From Ensifer adhaerens (GTDB taxonomy: Bacteria; Pseudomonadota; Alphaproteobacteria; Rhizobiales; Rhizobiaceae), in assembly GCF_000697965.2 (NCBI RefSeq), contig NZ_CP015880.1, positions 3,429,001 to 3,493,000 on the forward strand: DNA of 64,000 bases, written 5' to 3'. Every line of letters starts with the position of its first letter. Position 1 is the first letter of the stretch. The notes beneath the pieces were generated by a model. The model did not search any database. It had not been told where the DNA came from and saw only the letters and a program-made list of their open reading frames with translations. Positions 37,290-46,821 of the stretch are shown piece by piece. Made by a program: the position numbers and the translations under genes.

Positions 37290-37315
37290 AAGGCCGGCGA
37301 TATCGCCGGCCTTTA
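37290..37315. terminator. Bidirectional terminator between rppH and bfr
   Basis: A perfect 12-base stem AAAGGCCGGCGA/TCGCCGGCCTTT with a two-base turn works on both strands, since each side ends in a short T-run. It ends rppH on the plus strand and bfr on the minus strand. Confidence 0.85.
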
Positions 37316-37337
37316 TGTTTGCAAGCTTTTACCAGGC

Positions 37338-37829
37338 TCAGTCGGCTTCGGCCTCGTTGGCCGGAGCGGCATTGAGCTGGCCGTATTTCTCTTCGCCGAT
37401 CTTGTCGAGCAGCTCGAGCTGGGTTTCGAGGAAGTCGATATGGCCTTCCTCGTCGGCAAGCAGCTCTTCGAAGAGCTTCATGGAGACGTAGTCTCCGGCG
37501 GCATGACAGATGTCGCGGGATTTCTTGTAGGCGGTGCGGGCGTCGTATTCGCCGGCGAGATCTGCCTTCAGCACTTCCTTGACGTTCTGGCCGATGCGCA
37601 GCGGCGCGACCGTCTGCAGGTTGGGATGGCCTTCAAGGAAGATGATGCGCGCGACGAGCTTGTCGGCATGTTGCATCTCCTCGATGGATTCGGCCCGCTC
37701 CTTCTTGGCGAGAAGCGTATAGCCCCAGTCTTCGAGGAGGCGGTAGTGCAGCCAATACTGGTTGACGGCACCGAGTTCGAGATAGAGCGCTTCGTTAAGC
37801 TGCTCGATGACTTTTTTGTCGCCTTTCAA
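37338..37829 (-). CDS. bfr: Bacterioferritin
   Basis: A 163-residue heme-containing ferritin that stores iron in a 24-mer. Ferroxidase ligands are seen as [10 protein letters not shown], the EEMQHAD helix with heme-axial Met, [13 protein letters not shown] and [15 protein letters not shown]. The start [15 protein letters not shown] is standard. It overlaps the upstream bfd by 35 bases, showing tight coupling of storage and release functions. Expression is probably iron-controlled from the bfd promoter. Confidence 0.96.
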   Translation of the reverse strand: MKGDKKVIEQLNEALYLELGAVNQYWLHYRLLEDWGYTLLAKKERAESIEEMQHADKLVARIIFLEGHPNLQTVAPLRIGQNVKEVLKADLAGEYDARTAYKKSRDICHAAGDYVSMKLFEELLADEEGHIDFLETQLELLDKIGEEKYGQLNAAPANEAEAD

Positions 37830-38106
37830 GATCCGCCCTCCGGTTGTCGTCGTGGAATTGTCTGAGGCGGGTCATGAAATCAAATATCTCTGCGTCCGTC
37901 GAGTCGCGGTGCGCGTGATATTGCTCGGTGGTGCGGATGATGATGTCGACGACATTGGGGAAACAGCCGCAGCAACGGCCGCGTTTTTCCATCGCGTGGT
38001 AGACTTTCGCCGGCACGATCAGCTGCCAACAGTCCTCGTCGAGGAGACCAATGATCGTGTCCTCGATCTCTTTTTCCGTGATGAAATTGCAGCTGCAAAC
38101 CAGCAT
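37795..38106 (-). CDS. bfd: Bacterioferritin-associated ferredoxin
   Basis: A 103-residue [2Fe-2S] protein that reduces the bacterioferritin core to release iron. The four cluster cysteines occur in [14 protein letters not shown] and [15 protein letters not shown]. The family is normally 60-70 residues; the last 30 residues here, ending in RRQKSHRAA, form a basic extension. The ATG at 38106 has AGGCGAG upstream. It is the first gene of the bfd-bfr operon. Confidence 0.94.
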   Translation of the reverse strand: MLVCSCNFITEKEIEDTIIGLLDEDCWQLIVPAKVYHAMEKRGRCCGCFPNVVDIIIRTTEQYHAHRDSTDAEIFDFMTRLRQFHDDNRRADLERRQKSHRAA

Positions 38107-38145
38107 GTCGTCTCGCCTGTCGTACGCAACGCCCTGTATCAGCGC

Positions 38146-38174
38146 ATAAAGCAAAACAGGACATTTAGTGTCAA
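38146..38174 (-). promoter_or_regulatory. Sigma-70 promoter of bfd-bfr
   Basis: On the minus strand a perfect TTGACA (38169-38174) is followed after 17 bases by CTTTAT (38146-38151). Transcription would begin near 38139, leaving a leader of about 33 bases before the bfd ATG at 38106. Confidence 0.75.
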
Positions 38175-38179
38175 CTAAA
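38164..38179. promoter_or_regulatory. Operator-like palindrome over the bfd -35 element
   Basis: Arms TTTAGT and ACTAAA flank GTCA and cover the -35 box. The arms resemble half-sites of the Irr (ICE) element. A protein bound here would repress the bfd-bfr operon. Confidence 0.55.
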
Positions 38180-38206
38180 AACTCCGCGAGCGGAAGTTGC
38201 GGGTGG

Positions 38207-38223
38207 ATTAGAACGACTCTAAA
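38207..38223. promoter_or_regulatory. Irr/ICE-like box upstream of bfd
   Basis: ATTAGAA-CGA-CTCTAAA differs at two outer positions from the consensus TTTAGAA-N3-TTCTAAA recalled for rhizobial Irr. It lies about 35 bases upstream of the -35 element, and Irr control of bfr/bfd is predicted for rhizobia. Confidence 0.6.
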
Positions 38224-38466
38224 CTTGACAAAAAACTTCGCCTTTTCAGAATTTTAGAGATTCCTGAGCGACTGCGCCTGCAAACCCTGAATGGGTCATG
38301 AGGCGCACAGCCTGCGACATTTTTACACACCTCCGGTCGCGACGGCGGGAAACTCTGCCCATGACCCCGCGCCGGAAGCATTCCATGGAATCCCTCCGAC
38401 GTATCTGGCCGTCCCTTCGCCAAACCGCCCCACACAATCGGGAGACAGCAAAGCCGGGTCGGGCTT
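38224..38466. other. Gap between bfd regulatory region and dnaE2 end
   Basis: 243 bases beyond the bfd operators. Frames here overlap the dnaE2 end and show no domain. No terminator for dnaE2 was recognised. Confidence 0.4.
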
Positions 38467-41400
38467 TCAATGGAAATTGCGCCCCTTCGGCATCACGTCG
38501 GCCACCTCGGCTGTCGCTCGATCCGGGTTGCTGGAACTGCTGCCGGAATGGCGGGGGATCGGTAGGCGCTGGTCGCCTTGCGCCCGCTTCATGCGCGCGT
38601 CGCCGGTCGGTCTCAGTGCCTCATCGGCACGCTCGCTTGCGCCGAACCGCCGCGCTTCCTTGCGCAACAACCCGAGCATCGGCGTGATATCCTCGATGTG
38701 CTCGGCGACCACATGGATGACGCTGCTTTCGCGCTGCAGCCGGCCGCGGATCTTCACGAGACGCGCACCCATGACCACCGGCCGATAGGTCGGAAACACC
38801 TTCGGCCAGACGATCGCATTGGCAACACCGGTCTCGTCCTCGATCGTCATGAAGATGACGCCCTTGGCCGAACCCGGGCGCTGGCGGACGAGCACCAGCC
38901 CGGCAACGGTCACCCGCCGCCCGACCGGAGCGGTCGCAAGCATGCGGCTCTGGACGATCCCTTGCGCGGCAAGCGTGTCTCTGAGGAAGGAGACCGGATG
39001 CGCCTTCAGCGAGAAGGAGAGATAACGATAGTCGTTGATCACCTGCTCGCCTGCCAGCATCTCCGGCAAGATCATCGCGGGCTCCGGCCGCAACTCCTCT
39101 CTCGCAGCCCCCTCGAAAAGCGGCAGCCGCTCGGCCGCACTTTTTTCGTCGAGCGCCTTCACCGCCCAGAGCGCCTTGCGACGATCGAGCCCAATCGAGC
39201 GGAAGGCATCCGCATCCGCAAGCCTTTCGAGCGCGGAACGGGAGAGGCCGGAGCGCAGCCAGAGATCGCGAACCGATCCGTAACCGGCCCCCCTATTGGC
39301 GACGAGCTTGTCCTCGAGTTCCCTTTGGTTCAGCCCCTTGATCGAATTGAAGCCGAGGCGCATCGCCTTCGTCGTCCTGATCACAGTCTCCATCTCGCGG
39401 TGGCGCGGCTCGATGGCCCTCTTGTCGAGCCCCCCCTCTTCGAGATCCGCATCCCAGACCGAGTGGTTGATATCGACAGGCAGCACCCGGACCCCATGCT
39501 CGCGCGCATCGCGCACCAACTGACCGGGCGCGTAAAACCCCATCGGCTGCGAGTTCAAGAGCGCCGCGCAGAAGACATCCGGGTAATAGGTCTTGAGCCA
39601 GGACGAGACATAGACGAGCAGCGCAAAGGACGCGGCATGACTTTCGGGAAAGCCGTATTCGCCGAAACCCTCGATCTGCTTGAAGCAACGCTCGGCAAAA
39701 TCGCGCGGATAGTCGTTCCTGACCATGCCTTCGATCATCTTTTCGTGGAAGGTATGGATGGTGCCGGTGCGCTTGAAGGTCGCCATGGCCCGGCGCAACT
39801 GGTCAGCCTCGCCGGGCGAGAAGCCTGCGGCGGTAATCGCGATCTGCATCGCCTGCTCCTGGAACAACGGCACGCCCAGCGTTCGCTTCAGCACGGCCTC
39901 CAGTTCAGGACTTGGATATTCGATGGGAATTTTTTTATCCCGCTGCTCCCGCCGCTTCAGATAGGGATGCACCATGTTGCCCTGGATCGGCCCGGGCCGG
40001 ACGATCGCCACCTCGATGACGAGATCGTAGAAGATGCGCGGCTTCAGCCTTGGCAGCATGCTCATCTGCGCCCGGCTCTCGATCTGGAAGACGCCGATCG
40101 TATCGGCGCGACAGATCATGTCGTAGACGTCTTTCTGGTCATCCTTGAAGAGCTGATGCAGCGTTTTCTGCTCGTTGTAATGCCGGTCGAGAAGCTTGAA
40201 GGCACGGGCGATGCAGGTCAGCATGCCGAGCGCCAGTACATCGATCTTCAGGATCTTCAGCGTGTCGAGGTCGTCCTTGTCCCACTCGATCATGTAGCGG
40301 TCGGGCATCGCCGTATTCATGATCGGCACCACCTCGTCGAGCCGGTCGCGGGTCATCACGAAGCCGCCGACATGCTGGGAAAGATGGCGCGGGAAACTCA
40401 TCAGCTCGGTGGCGTAATCGAGCACCTTCACCGTCGTCGGATCCTTCGTATCGAGCCCGGCCGCCTGCGCCTCGCGCTCCGAGAGATCGGCGACCGACCA
40501 GCCCCAGACGGAACCGGCAAGCGCCGATTGCACGTCTTCTGAGAACCCGAAGGCCTTGGCGGTCTCTCGGCCGGCCGAGCGCGCCCGGTAGCTGATGACA
40601 GCCGCCGTCAGTCCCGCATGCTCCTTGCCGTAGGTGCGGTAGATATGCTGGATCACCTCTTCCCGCTTCTCATGCTCGAAATCGACGTCGATATCCGGCG
40701 GCTCGTCCCGTTCGGTCGAAAGGAAGCGATCGAAGAGCAGGGTGGTCTTAAGTGGATTTACCTCGGTGATGCCAAGGCAATAGCAGACGGTGGAATTCGC
40801 CGCCGACCCGCGGCCCTGGCACAGGATGTCGGCGCCGCGCGCGAACTGCATGATGTTGCGCACTGTCAGGAAGTAGGGCTCGTAGCGTTTCTCTGCGATC
40901 AGGCCGAGTTCGTATTCGATCTGCCTGGAAACCTGTTCGGAAATTCCTTCGGGATAACGCTCGCGCGCGCCCTCCATCGTCAGCCGCCGCAGCGTCTGCG
41001 TCGGCGTCTCGCCCGGAATGCTCTCATCCGGATATTGATATTCGAGATCCGACAGCGAGAACTTCAGCCTCTCGAAGAAATGCCCGGTATTGGCGATCGC
41101 TTCCGGATAGTCGCGGAAGATGCGGATCATTTCGGCGGGCGTCTTCAGATGCCGCTCGGCATTGGCATGCAGCCGATAGCCTGCGGTCGCGATCGTCACA
41201 TGCTCGCGGATGGCTGTAACGACATCGGCAAGCGGCCGGCGGCCGGCGGCATGAAACAGCGGACTGTTGGTGGCGACGAGCCTGACCGACGCATGGCGGG
41301 CAATGGTTGCAAGCCCGGCAAAGGCGAACTGATCGAAGCCATCGTAACGCGGCACCAGCGCCAGATAGAGCCGATCGGCGAAATGCGGTTTCAGTCGCTT

Positions 41401-41835
41401 GAGAAAATCGGCAAGCAGGGTTGCCTCCGGCGCGCCGATGACAGGACCCGGCAGCACCGCGAGAAGCAAATCCTCGCCCCATTCGATGAGATCGGTCTCG
41501 TAGAGCGTGCAGGTGCCCTTCTTGGCCCGCAGGTTTCCGGCGCTCAGCATTCGGCAGAGATTGCCCCAGCCGCGGCGGTTTAAGGGATAGGCGAGCACGT
41601 CGGGCAGGTCTTCGGCAAAGGTGAGCCGCGCACCGGGCTGGAAAGCCGACTTCTCCACCTTGGCCTGCGCATGGGCGCGCACCACGCCGGCGACCGTGTT
41701 GCGATCGGCAATGCCGAGGCCGCCAATACCGAGGCGGCTCGCCGCAACGACCATCTCACCCGGATGGGAAGCGCCTTCGAGGAAGGAGAAATTCGACCAG
41801 GCACCGATCTCGAAATAGGGGGTAGCGTCGCTCAT
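38467..41835 (-). CDS. dnaE2: Error-prone DNA polymerase III alpha subunit DnaE2
   Basis: A 1122-residue C-family polymerase for SOS-induced mutagenic translesion synthesis. An N-terminal PHP domain ([22 protein letters not shown]) is followed by the palm with [20 protein letters not shown] and [21 protein letters not shown] holding the metal-binding aspartates. The (HhH)2 and OB-fold regions follow to the C-terminus. The start overlaps the end of imuB by four bases. It is the third gene of the imuA-imuB-dnaE2 cassette, and DnaE2 depends on ImuB for clamp access. Confidence 0.96.
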   Translation of the reverse strand: MSDATPYFEIGAWSNFSFLEGASHPGEMVVAASRLGIGGLGIADRNTVAGVVRAHAQAKVEKSAFQPGARLTFAEDLPDVLAYPLNRRGWGNLCRMLSAGNLRAKKGTCTLYETDLIEWGEDLLLAVLPGPVIGAPEATLLADFLKRLKPHFADRLYLALVPRYDGFDQFAFAGLATIARHASVRLVATNSPLFHAAGRRPLADVVTAIREHVTIATAGYRLHANAERHLKTPAEMIRIFRDYPEAIANTGHFFERLKFSLSDLEYQYPDESIPGETPTQTLRRLTMEGARERYPEGISEQVSRQIEYELGLIAEKRYEPYFLTVRNIMQFARGADILCQGRGSAANSTVCYCLGITEVNPLKTTLLFDRFLSTERDEPPDIDVDFEHEKREEVIQHIYRTYGKEHAGLTAAVISYRARSAGRETAKAFGFSEDVQSALAGSVWGWSVADLSEREAQAAGLDTKDPTTVKVLDYATELMSFPRHLSQHVGGFVMTRDRLDEVVPIMNTAMPDRYMIEWDKDDLDTLKILKIDVLALGMLTCIARAFKLLDRHYNEQKTLHQLFKDDQKDVYDMICRADTIGVFQIESRAQMSMLPRLKPRIFYDLVIEVAIVRPGPIQGNMVHPYLKRREQRDKKIPIEYPSPELEAVLKRTLGVPLFQEQAMQIAITAAGFSPGEADQLRRAMATFKRTGTIHTFHEKMIEGMVRNDYPRDFAERCFKQIEGFGEYGFPESHAASFALLVYVSSWLKTYYPDVFCAALLNSQPMGFYAPGQLVRDAREHGVRVLPVDINHSVWDADLEEGGLDKRAIEPRHREMETVIRTTKAMRLGFNSIKGLNQRELEDKLVANRGAGYGSVRDLWLRSGLSRSALERLADADAFRSIGLDRRKALWAVKALDEKSAAERLPLFEGAAREELRPEPAMILPEMLAGEQVINDYRYLSFSLKAHPVSFLRDTLAAQGIVQSRMLATAPVGRRVTVAGLVLVRQRPGSAKGVIFMTIEDETGVANAIVWPKVFPTYRPVVMGARLVKIRGRLQRESSVIHVVAEHIEDITPMLGLLRKEARRFGASERADEALRPTGDARMKRAQGDQRLPIPRHSGSSSSNPDRATAEVADVMPKGRNFH

Positions 41836-43454
41836 GCGAAGACTCCATGCATGAACCAGCGCGGCGGAGCGCTCGCGCCATAATGCCCCTCGCGAAACAG
41901 CCAGAACCGCCGGCCGCTATCGTCCTCCACCCGGAAATAATCACGCTCCAGCGCCGGCTCGCCATCAAGCCACCATTCGCCGGCGATCCGCTCCGGCCCC
42001 TCAGCGCGCGCGATACGGTGCAATGTGCGCCGCCAGCGAAAGCTTCTCGGCGGCCCCTCCGGCACTTCGGCCACCGCCTCCACCGGTTCGGGACTTGGAA
42101 AGAGCCGCTGCGGCCGGGCGGCGGCAGCAAGCAGGGGCGCCGGGATGTTGTTACCCGGTTCCTCTGCCTTGCCGATCAGCGCCAGATCCGTGAGCGGCCG
42201 GAAGCTTGCCGCCCGCTCCGGCACATGGCTTTCCGAGAGCGCCGGCACCATGAGGCTTTCTGCGCCGAAGCGCGCCATGACCCGGTCGGCGAAGGCGGCA
42301 AGCGGACGCTCGCGATCCGGCGTGCCAGAGAAATCCTCCTGCATCACCTCGTATTTTTCGCTCTTCGGCACCGAAAGCCTGAGGATTTCGAAGCCGAAGC
42401 CGGCATCGAGATCTTCGTGCACCGCCTGCAGGCGTTCGCGGAAGAGACCCGCGACGCGACGCGGCTCGTTGAGCGGCGAGGACGTGCCGGCGGCGATGCG
42501 AAAGACCGCACCGTCGACGCGGAAAAGCAGCAGTTCGAACAGGCGCCCGCCCTCGCCGCGCTTCTCCAGTTCCGGTTTCAGCCGCAACGCCAGTTCTTCC
42601 GTCAGGCCCAAAATATCGTCTTCACCCTGGACCGGCTCGCCGAGCCGCCGCTCTGCCGAAAGGGCAGCGACGGGCAACCGTGGCGACAGCGGCTCGTCCT
42701 CGCGCCCGAGCGCCTGGTCGAGACGCAGAAGCAGGGTTGCGCCGAACCGGCGGGCGAGCGGTGCGCGCGGCGCCTCGATCAGGTCGCCGATCTGCTTGAG
42801 CCCGACCCGGCCGAGTGTTTCGATCGTTTCCTGCGGCAGCCGCAGCGCCGCCATCGGCAAGGGTGCCAGCGCTCGCACCGCCTCGTCCTCGGCAAGGATA
42901 GCGTCGGAGCCGAAACGCGCCACCGCCCAGGAGAGCCCGGCGGACGAAGAGATCGCCGCCCGGGCCTCGACCCCCAGATGAAAGAGGCGAGCGAGCAGAT
43001 CGTCGAGCAGCGCTTTTTCCCCGCCGAGAAGATGGGCGCAGCCGGTGATGTCGAGAAAGAGGCCGCTGTCGCCATCGAGCGCGACGAGCGGCGTGTAGCG
43101 GCAACACCAGGCCGCCAGCCCTGCAAGCAGCGCCCGGTCGGCGGCGGGATCGGCCGGCAGCACGTCGATCTCGGGACACATGGCCCGCGCTTCGGCGACA
43201 CCCTGGCCGATATGAAACCCACGCTTTTCAGCGAAACCATCGAGCGCAACGAGACGCATTGCGCTCTTCACCTTGTCGGCGAAGACGACGGGCGGATGCT
43301 CAGGACGCCCGCGGGAAAGCCACGAGTTCCCCCAGCGCTTGCGCGCGACCCGATCGGCCGGAAGATGCGGAAAGGCGAGCGACAGAATGCGCTGATTCTG
43401 GATCTGCCGCAGCAGCGGCTGGTAGGGGCTCGACGGGGTAAAGGCGGCGGTCAT
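41832..43454 (-). CDS. imuB: ImuB, Y-family-like mutagenesis protein
   Basis: A 540-residue protein related to Y-family polymerases but without the acidic catalytic triad: the start reads [13 protein letters not shown] where active enzymes have a DMD motif, and [17 protein letters not shown] lacks the SxDE pair. Fingers, thumb and little-finger regions can be followed to about residue 370. Near the C-terminus, [11 protein letters not shown] fits a beta-clamp binding QxLF motif. It acts as the scaffold that links DnaE2 and ImuA to the clamp. Its start at 43454 overlaps the imuA end by 155 bases. Confidence 0.92.
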   Translation of the reverse strand: MTAAFTPSSPYQPLLRQIQNQRILSLAFPHLPADRVARKRWGNSWLSRGRPEHPPVVFADKVKSAMRLVALDGFAEKRGFHIGQGVAEARAMCPEIDVLPADPAADRALLAGLAAWCCRYTPLVALDGDSGLFLDITGCAHLLGGEKALLDDLLARLFHLGVEARAAISSSAGLSWAVARFGSDAILAEDEAVRALAPLPMAALRLPQETIETLGRVGLKQIGDLIEAPRAPLARRFGATLLLRLDQALGREDEPLSPRLPVAALSAERRLGEPVQGEDDILGLTEELALRLKPELEKRGEGGRLFELLLFRVDGAVFRIAAGTSSPLNEPRRVAGLFRERLQAVHEDLDAGFGFEILRLSVPKSEKYEVMQEDFSGTPDRERPLAAFADRVMARFGAESLMVPALSESHVPERAASFRPLTDLALIGKAEEPGNNIPAPLLAAAARPQRLFPSPEPVEAVAEVPEGPPRSFRWRRTLHRIARAEGPERIAGEWWLDGEPALERDYFRVEDDSGRRFWLFREGHYGASAPPRWFMHGVFA

Positions 43455-44253
43455 GGGGGTTCCACTCCAGGAAGAAGCCGAGCGGCGCAGGAGCCCTGCT
43501 CTTCTCGGCAATGACGTGAAAGACGGGATGGCCGATGCTGCCGCGAAGCATCGATCCATCCGGTAGCGGTCGCTCACGCGCCGGTGCCGGCTCGACGAGG
43601 AAGCGGAAGAAGGCGCTGCTCGCCTCCTCGTGTCCGGATTGGCGCAGAAGCAGAAGGGGGACGTGGCCAGCGCGCGAGCGCACATGCAGGCGTCGGCTCT
43701 CGCTGAGTGCCAGGGCAGCCGGGTTGCCGCGAATTTCAAGGATGACGGCACAGAAGCTCGGCACGGAAAGCGCGGCCTCGGCGATCCAGAGCGCATCCTT
43801 TATCGTGCGTGGCAGGCTGAAGACGAGGCCGCGGACATCGAGACCAAAGGCCTTCAGACCCAACCCATAGGGCATGCCCGCCTCGGTGGAAGCCATCGAC
43901 TGGCTGATCCAGAGAACGGGGGCGGCCGGCTCGCCCTTTTCAAGCCGCGCCCGTTGACAGAGCACGCTGAGTGCTGCGGCAAAACCGGCGGCTGCACCGG
44001 CATCGCGCGTCTCGGCATTGCGGATTTCCGTCATGCCTTCGAGCGGCAGGCCGCCTTCGAGAAGATCGTCCAGATCGGGAACGCCGAGCGCCAGCGCCTT
44101 GCGGCCAGGCTCGTCTTCTTCCCGTTGACGGAAGCCGCCGGGATCGGCCGCCTTGGCGGCGCGCACGACGCCCGGAAGCCGACGGTTTTCGATCCTGGCT
44201 ATGGTTTCTCGGAGCGAAAGTACCGTCTCCCGCTGCACGGCTGTGTCGGCCAT
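43300..44253 (-). CDS. imuA: ImuA, RecA-like mutagenesis cassette protein
   Basis: A 317-residue RecA-fold protein. ALALGVPDLDDLLEGGLPLEGMTEI is the core strand-turn and AAAGFAAALSVLCQRARL follows, with FCAVILEIRGNPAAL later; the typical Walker A residues are not conserved. [16 protein letters not shown] ends the conserved region, and about 50 Ser/Ala/Arg-rich residues follow. The start is the ATG at 44253. It is first in the cassette, 23 bases from a LexA box, and its 3' end overlaps imuB by 155 bases in another frame. Confidence 0.88.
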   Translation of the reverse strand: MADTAVQRETVLSLRETIARIENRRLPGVVRAAKAADPGGFRQREEDEPGRKALALGVPDLDDLLEGGLPLEGMTEIRNAETRDAGAAAGFAAALSVLCQRARLEKGEPAAPVLWISQSMASTEAGMPYGLGLKAFGLDVRGLVFSLPRTIKDALWIAEAALSVPSFCAVILEIRGNPAALALSESRRLHVRSRAGHVPLLLLRQSGHEEASSAFFRFLVEPAPARERPLPDGSMLRGSIGHPVFHVIAEKSRAPAPLGFFLEWNPHDRRLYPVEPLPAAAAADPESAHSVARLSASSGRSGRAQALGELVAFPRAS

Positions 44254-44275
44254 GACGGTCAACTCCCATCAGAAT

Positions 44276-44290
44276 GTTCATGTTATGTTC
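44276..44290. promoter_or_regulatory. LexA (SOS) box of the imuA-imuB-dnaE2 operon
   Basis: GTTC at 44276-44279 and GTTC at 44287-44290 are separated by exactly seven bases, the direct-repeat SOS box of alphaproteobacterial LexA. It sits 23 bases upstream of the imuA ATG, where bound LexA would block transcription until DNA damage. Confidence 0.88.
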
Positions 44291-44422
44291 TATTAGATTC
44301 CAGAGCTTCCTAAATGAGTCAACAGCCAATTCTAAGAATTTATTCCTGTCCCTGTGGTCAAGGAATTCAACACTCGAAAAACAAAGGCAAAATCGCTATA
44401 TGGAGGGCAACAAGGAGTGCCT

Positions 44423-44857
44423 ATGGCCCGCATTGACCAGACCGATGATTGGCGGGAACGCCACGCACCGACGCTTACCACTTTCGAGCAGCTTGCGCTG
44501 GAGGCCTATGGCCACCTGCCGCAGGAATTCCGCCAGCTGACGACCGACCTTATCATCGAAGTTGCCGACTTCCCGAGCGACGACGTTTTCGAGGACATGG
44601 CGCTGGAAACGCCTTTCGACCTGCTCGGCCTCTTCGAAGGCCGCGGCATCAGCGAACGCTTCACCATGGAAACCGGCCAGTTTCCGAACCGCATCACCCT
44701 CTACCGCCGCCCGATCATCGACTATTGGGCGGAGAACGAGGAGACGCTGGGCGACATCATCACCCACGTGCTGATCCACGAGATCGGCCACCATTTCGGC
44801 CTCTCCGACGACGACATGGAACGGATCGAGGCCAGCGTCGAGCACGTCGGCGGCTGA
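44423..44857 (+). CDS. Zincin-like metallopeptidase family protein
   Basis: A 144-residue small protein with one HExxH zinc motif, VLIHEIGHHFGLSDDDMERIE, at about residues 115-135. The rest (FEQLALEAYGHLPQEFRQL, ADFPSDDVF) matches the small cytoplasmic zincin-like family related to MPN/DUF1025 proteins. The substrate is unknown. The SD AAGGAG precedes ATG 44423; a longer frame from 44354 is unlikely. It is divergent from imuA. Confidence 0.82.
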   Translation: MARIDQTDDWRERHAPTLTTFEQLALEAYGHLPQEFRQLTTDLIIEVADFPSDDVFEDMALETPFDLLGLFEGRGISERFTMETGQFPNRITLYRRPIIDYWAENEETLGDIITHVLIHEIGHHFGLSDDDMERIEASVEHVGG

Positions 44858-44885
44858 CACTTCATTTGCCTATCATCGCGCGGTG

Positions 44886-45083
44886 AGGAAGCCTCTCATC
44901 CGCCTGCCGGCACCTTCTCCCCGCAGGCGGGGCGAAGGAAACTCGCGATACGCATCCCAATCGGAGCACGACCGATTCCAGAAAGCAGGCCTCACACGCC
45001 GATTGTGAGCATCAACCGCGTCCCCTCGCCCCGCCTGCAGGGAGAGGGTTAGTCCTCGGGCTAAACCCGAGGAGAGGGGCAAA
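44886..45083. repeat. Rhizobial palindromic intergenic repeat, copy A
   Basis: Hairpins at 44913-44938 (CCTTCTCCCCGC/GCGGGGCGAAGG) and 45054-45072 (CCTCGGG/CCCGAGG), with outer CCCCTC/GAGGGG arms, match the RIME-type mosaic elements of rhizobia. Shares the CCTCGGG...AGAGGGGCAA end with copy C at 56.7 kb. Confidence 0.75.
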
Positions 45084-45108
45084 CCTGCACGACGGCAAAC
45101 AGCCTCGA

Positions 45109-45315
45109 CTACTGCTCCGACAGCTTGATATCCGGGGTGTATTCCTTGCCTTCGACCTCCTTGACCACCGCCTGGCCGCACTGCATGTGCTGCGTGTCGG
45201 CATTGAAAGCATAGGTGGGCGAGCCATGCAGGCTCCAGCCCTGGTTTAGCGCCGCCGTCACCTTGTGGCAGAAGGAAGCGTCGTCAGGGCCGGTCAGGAA
45301 GCGGAAGAGTTTCAA
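45109..45315 (-). CDS. DUF1737 family small protein
   Basis: A 68-residue protein with FLTGPDDASFCHKVTAALNQGW followed by CGQAVVKEVEGKEY, the DUF1737 signature. The function is unknown; it has no signal peptide. Its ATG overlaps the stop of the CitE-like gene by four bases, so it is translated with that gene. Confidence 0.83.
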   Translation of the reverse strand: MKLFRFLTGPDDASFCHKVTAALNQGWSLHGSPTYAFNADTQHMQCGQAVVKEVEGKEYTPDIKLSEQ

Positions 45316-46217
45316 GATCTTGTCTTTCGTTTTTCGATGAGGTCCGCCTTGGCGGCAAGCGTGACGGCCTGGTCGAGGTGCAGCCGCTCGACCATCCGCC
45401 CGCTGAGGTTGATGACGCCCTTGCCGACGTTTTCGGGCAGCGCAAAGGCGGCGATGATCGCGCGCGCCTCGTCGACGGCGATCTGATCGACGCCGAAGCG
45501 CTCGTTCGCCGGGCCAATCTGCGCTGGATGGATCAGCATTTTGCCGTCATAGCCCATGTCGCGGCCCTGCCGGCATTCCTCGTCGAAACCGGCACCATCG
45601 CGGAAATCGTTGAACACGGCGTCGATGACATCGAGCCCGCCGCCGCGCGCGGCAAGCAGGATCTGCATCAGCCAGGGGATGAGATAGGGCCGGCCCGGAC
45701 GATCCGGAACGCCGGTCTCCTTGCGCAGGTCGTTGAGGCCGACGACGAAACAATCGAGCCTGCCACTGAAGGTACGGCCGGCCTCGGCGATTGCCGGCGC
45801 GTTGATCACCCCGCGTGGCGTCTCGATCATTGCCCAGAGGCGCAGCGTCTCCGGCGCATCGTTCTCGTCGAGCCAGTCGGCCGCCGCCTGGATATCCGCC
45901 GGGCTTTCGACCTTCGGCAACAGGATGGCGTCGGGATTGGCCGCAAGCGCCGCAGCAAGATCGCCCTGACCATAGTCGGAGCCGATCGCATTGATGCGAA
46001 TGACAATCTCGCAATCCGGCCGGCTCGCCGTCAGATACTGCACAAGCGCCGCACGCGCTTCCACCTTGCGCTCGGGCGCTACCGCATCCTCGAGATCGAA
46101 GATCGCGACATCCGTCGCGAGTTCCGCGACCTTGGCAAGCGCGCGGGCATTGTCGGCCGGCACGCAAAGCACCGAGCGGCGCAGGCGTACAGGGTGATGT
46201 TCGCTCGATTTGTTCAT
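45312..46217 (-). CDS. HpcH/HpaI aldolase-family CoA ester lyase (CitE-like)
   Basis: A 301-residue TIM-barrel enzyme. RSVLCVPADNARALAK at the start, VAIFDLEDAVAPERK and IVIRINAIGSDYGQGDL carry the metal and CoA ligands, and KMLIHPAQIGPANERF is the conserved end of the barrel. Relatives cleave citryl-, malyl- or beta-methylmalyl-CoA. No other citrate-lyase subunits are present, so a malyl-CoA or similar lyase is more likely. DUF1737 follows in the same operon. Confidence 0.88.
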   Translation of the reverse strand: MNKSSEHHPVRLRRSVLCVPADNARALAKVAELATDVAIFDLEDAVAPERKVEARAALVQYLTASRPDCEIVIRINAIGSDYGQGDLAAALAANPDAILLPKVESPADIQAAADWLDENDAPETLRLWAMIETPRGVINAPAIAEAGRTFSGRLDCFVVGLNDLRKETGVPDRPGRPYLIPWLMQILLAARGGGLDVIDAVFNDFRDGAGFDEECRQGRDMGYDGKMLIHPAQIGPANERFGVDQIAVDEARAIIAAFALPENVGKGVINLSGRMVERLHLDQAVTLAAKADLIEKRKTRS

Positions 46218-46342
46218 GCTTCAGTTGTGCCCGCCTTTGCCGCGTTCCGCAAGACGAGGCGAACCGCCGCACCCCTTTCGAAAGCCCGCCTCTTGCAAGT
46301 CCGAAGGCGCGCCCCCACATCGCCATCAGAAAGGTGACGATT

Positions 46343-46597
46343 ATGCAAAGCATTCGCTCTGTTCTCTTTACGGCCGCAGCCCTGACCATCACGTTCGCGG
46401 CCTTTGTGCTTACCGCCTCGCTGGCGCTGGCACTGGCCGGCATCGCCGCCGTCGTCGTGGTCGGCAGCGCCATTGCCACCCGGCTGAATTTCAGGCCTGC
46501 CCGCGCCACCGCGCGCCCGGCTGCCGCAGGTGCGACCCAGAGCCAGCGCGAGATGCGCATCTGGAACGACGGCCGCGGCACGATCATCGACCTCTGA
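46343..46597 (+). CDS. Small membrane protein of unknown function
   Basis: An 84-residue protein with a long hydrophobic stretch (SVLFTAAALTITFAAFVLTASL and LALALAGIAAVVVVGSAIA), probably two membrane helices, and a short Arg/Ala-rich tail ending MRIWNDGRGTIIDL. ATG 46343 has AGAAAGG upstream; a GTG at 46334 is an alternative. I do not recognise a family. It is divergent from the CitE-like gene. Confidence 0.7.
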   Translation: MQSIRSVLFTAAALTITFAAFVLTASLALALAGIAAVVVVGSAIATRLNFRPARATARPAAAGATQSQREMRIWNDGRGTIIDL

Positions 46598-46650
46598 TCC
46601 CCCTGGGTGTCGAAATCGATCCCCGGGCGTCGGAATCGATCCCCGGCGAT
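46596..46650. repeat. Short 20-base tandem repeat
   Basis: About two and a half imperfect copies of a unit of CGATCCCCGGGCGTCGGAAT type occur with a period of 20 bases, starting at the stop codon of the small membrane protein. Confidence 0.6.
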
Positions 46651-46821
46651 CATTGCAATCGGGCCGATCCGTGATCGGCTCGAACCCTGTTGGTGGCCTT
46701 CAAAAACCGTCATGCAGCCGGCCGCGATTTTTTTTCGACCCCATGTCGGATCGGAGATTCCATGTCCGTCCTTGAGGCAGGCCAGCACGGTCCTGGCTCT
46801 TCGAACAGGATGGAGAACGAT

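Noticed and set aside
38578-40542. A 654-codon plus-strand frame
   Set aside because: Antisense to dnaE2; no domain and no SD.
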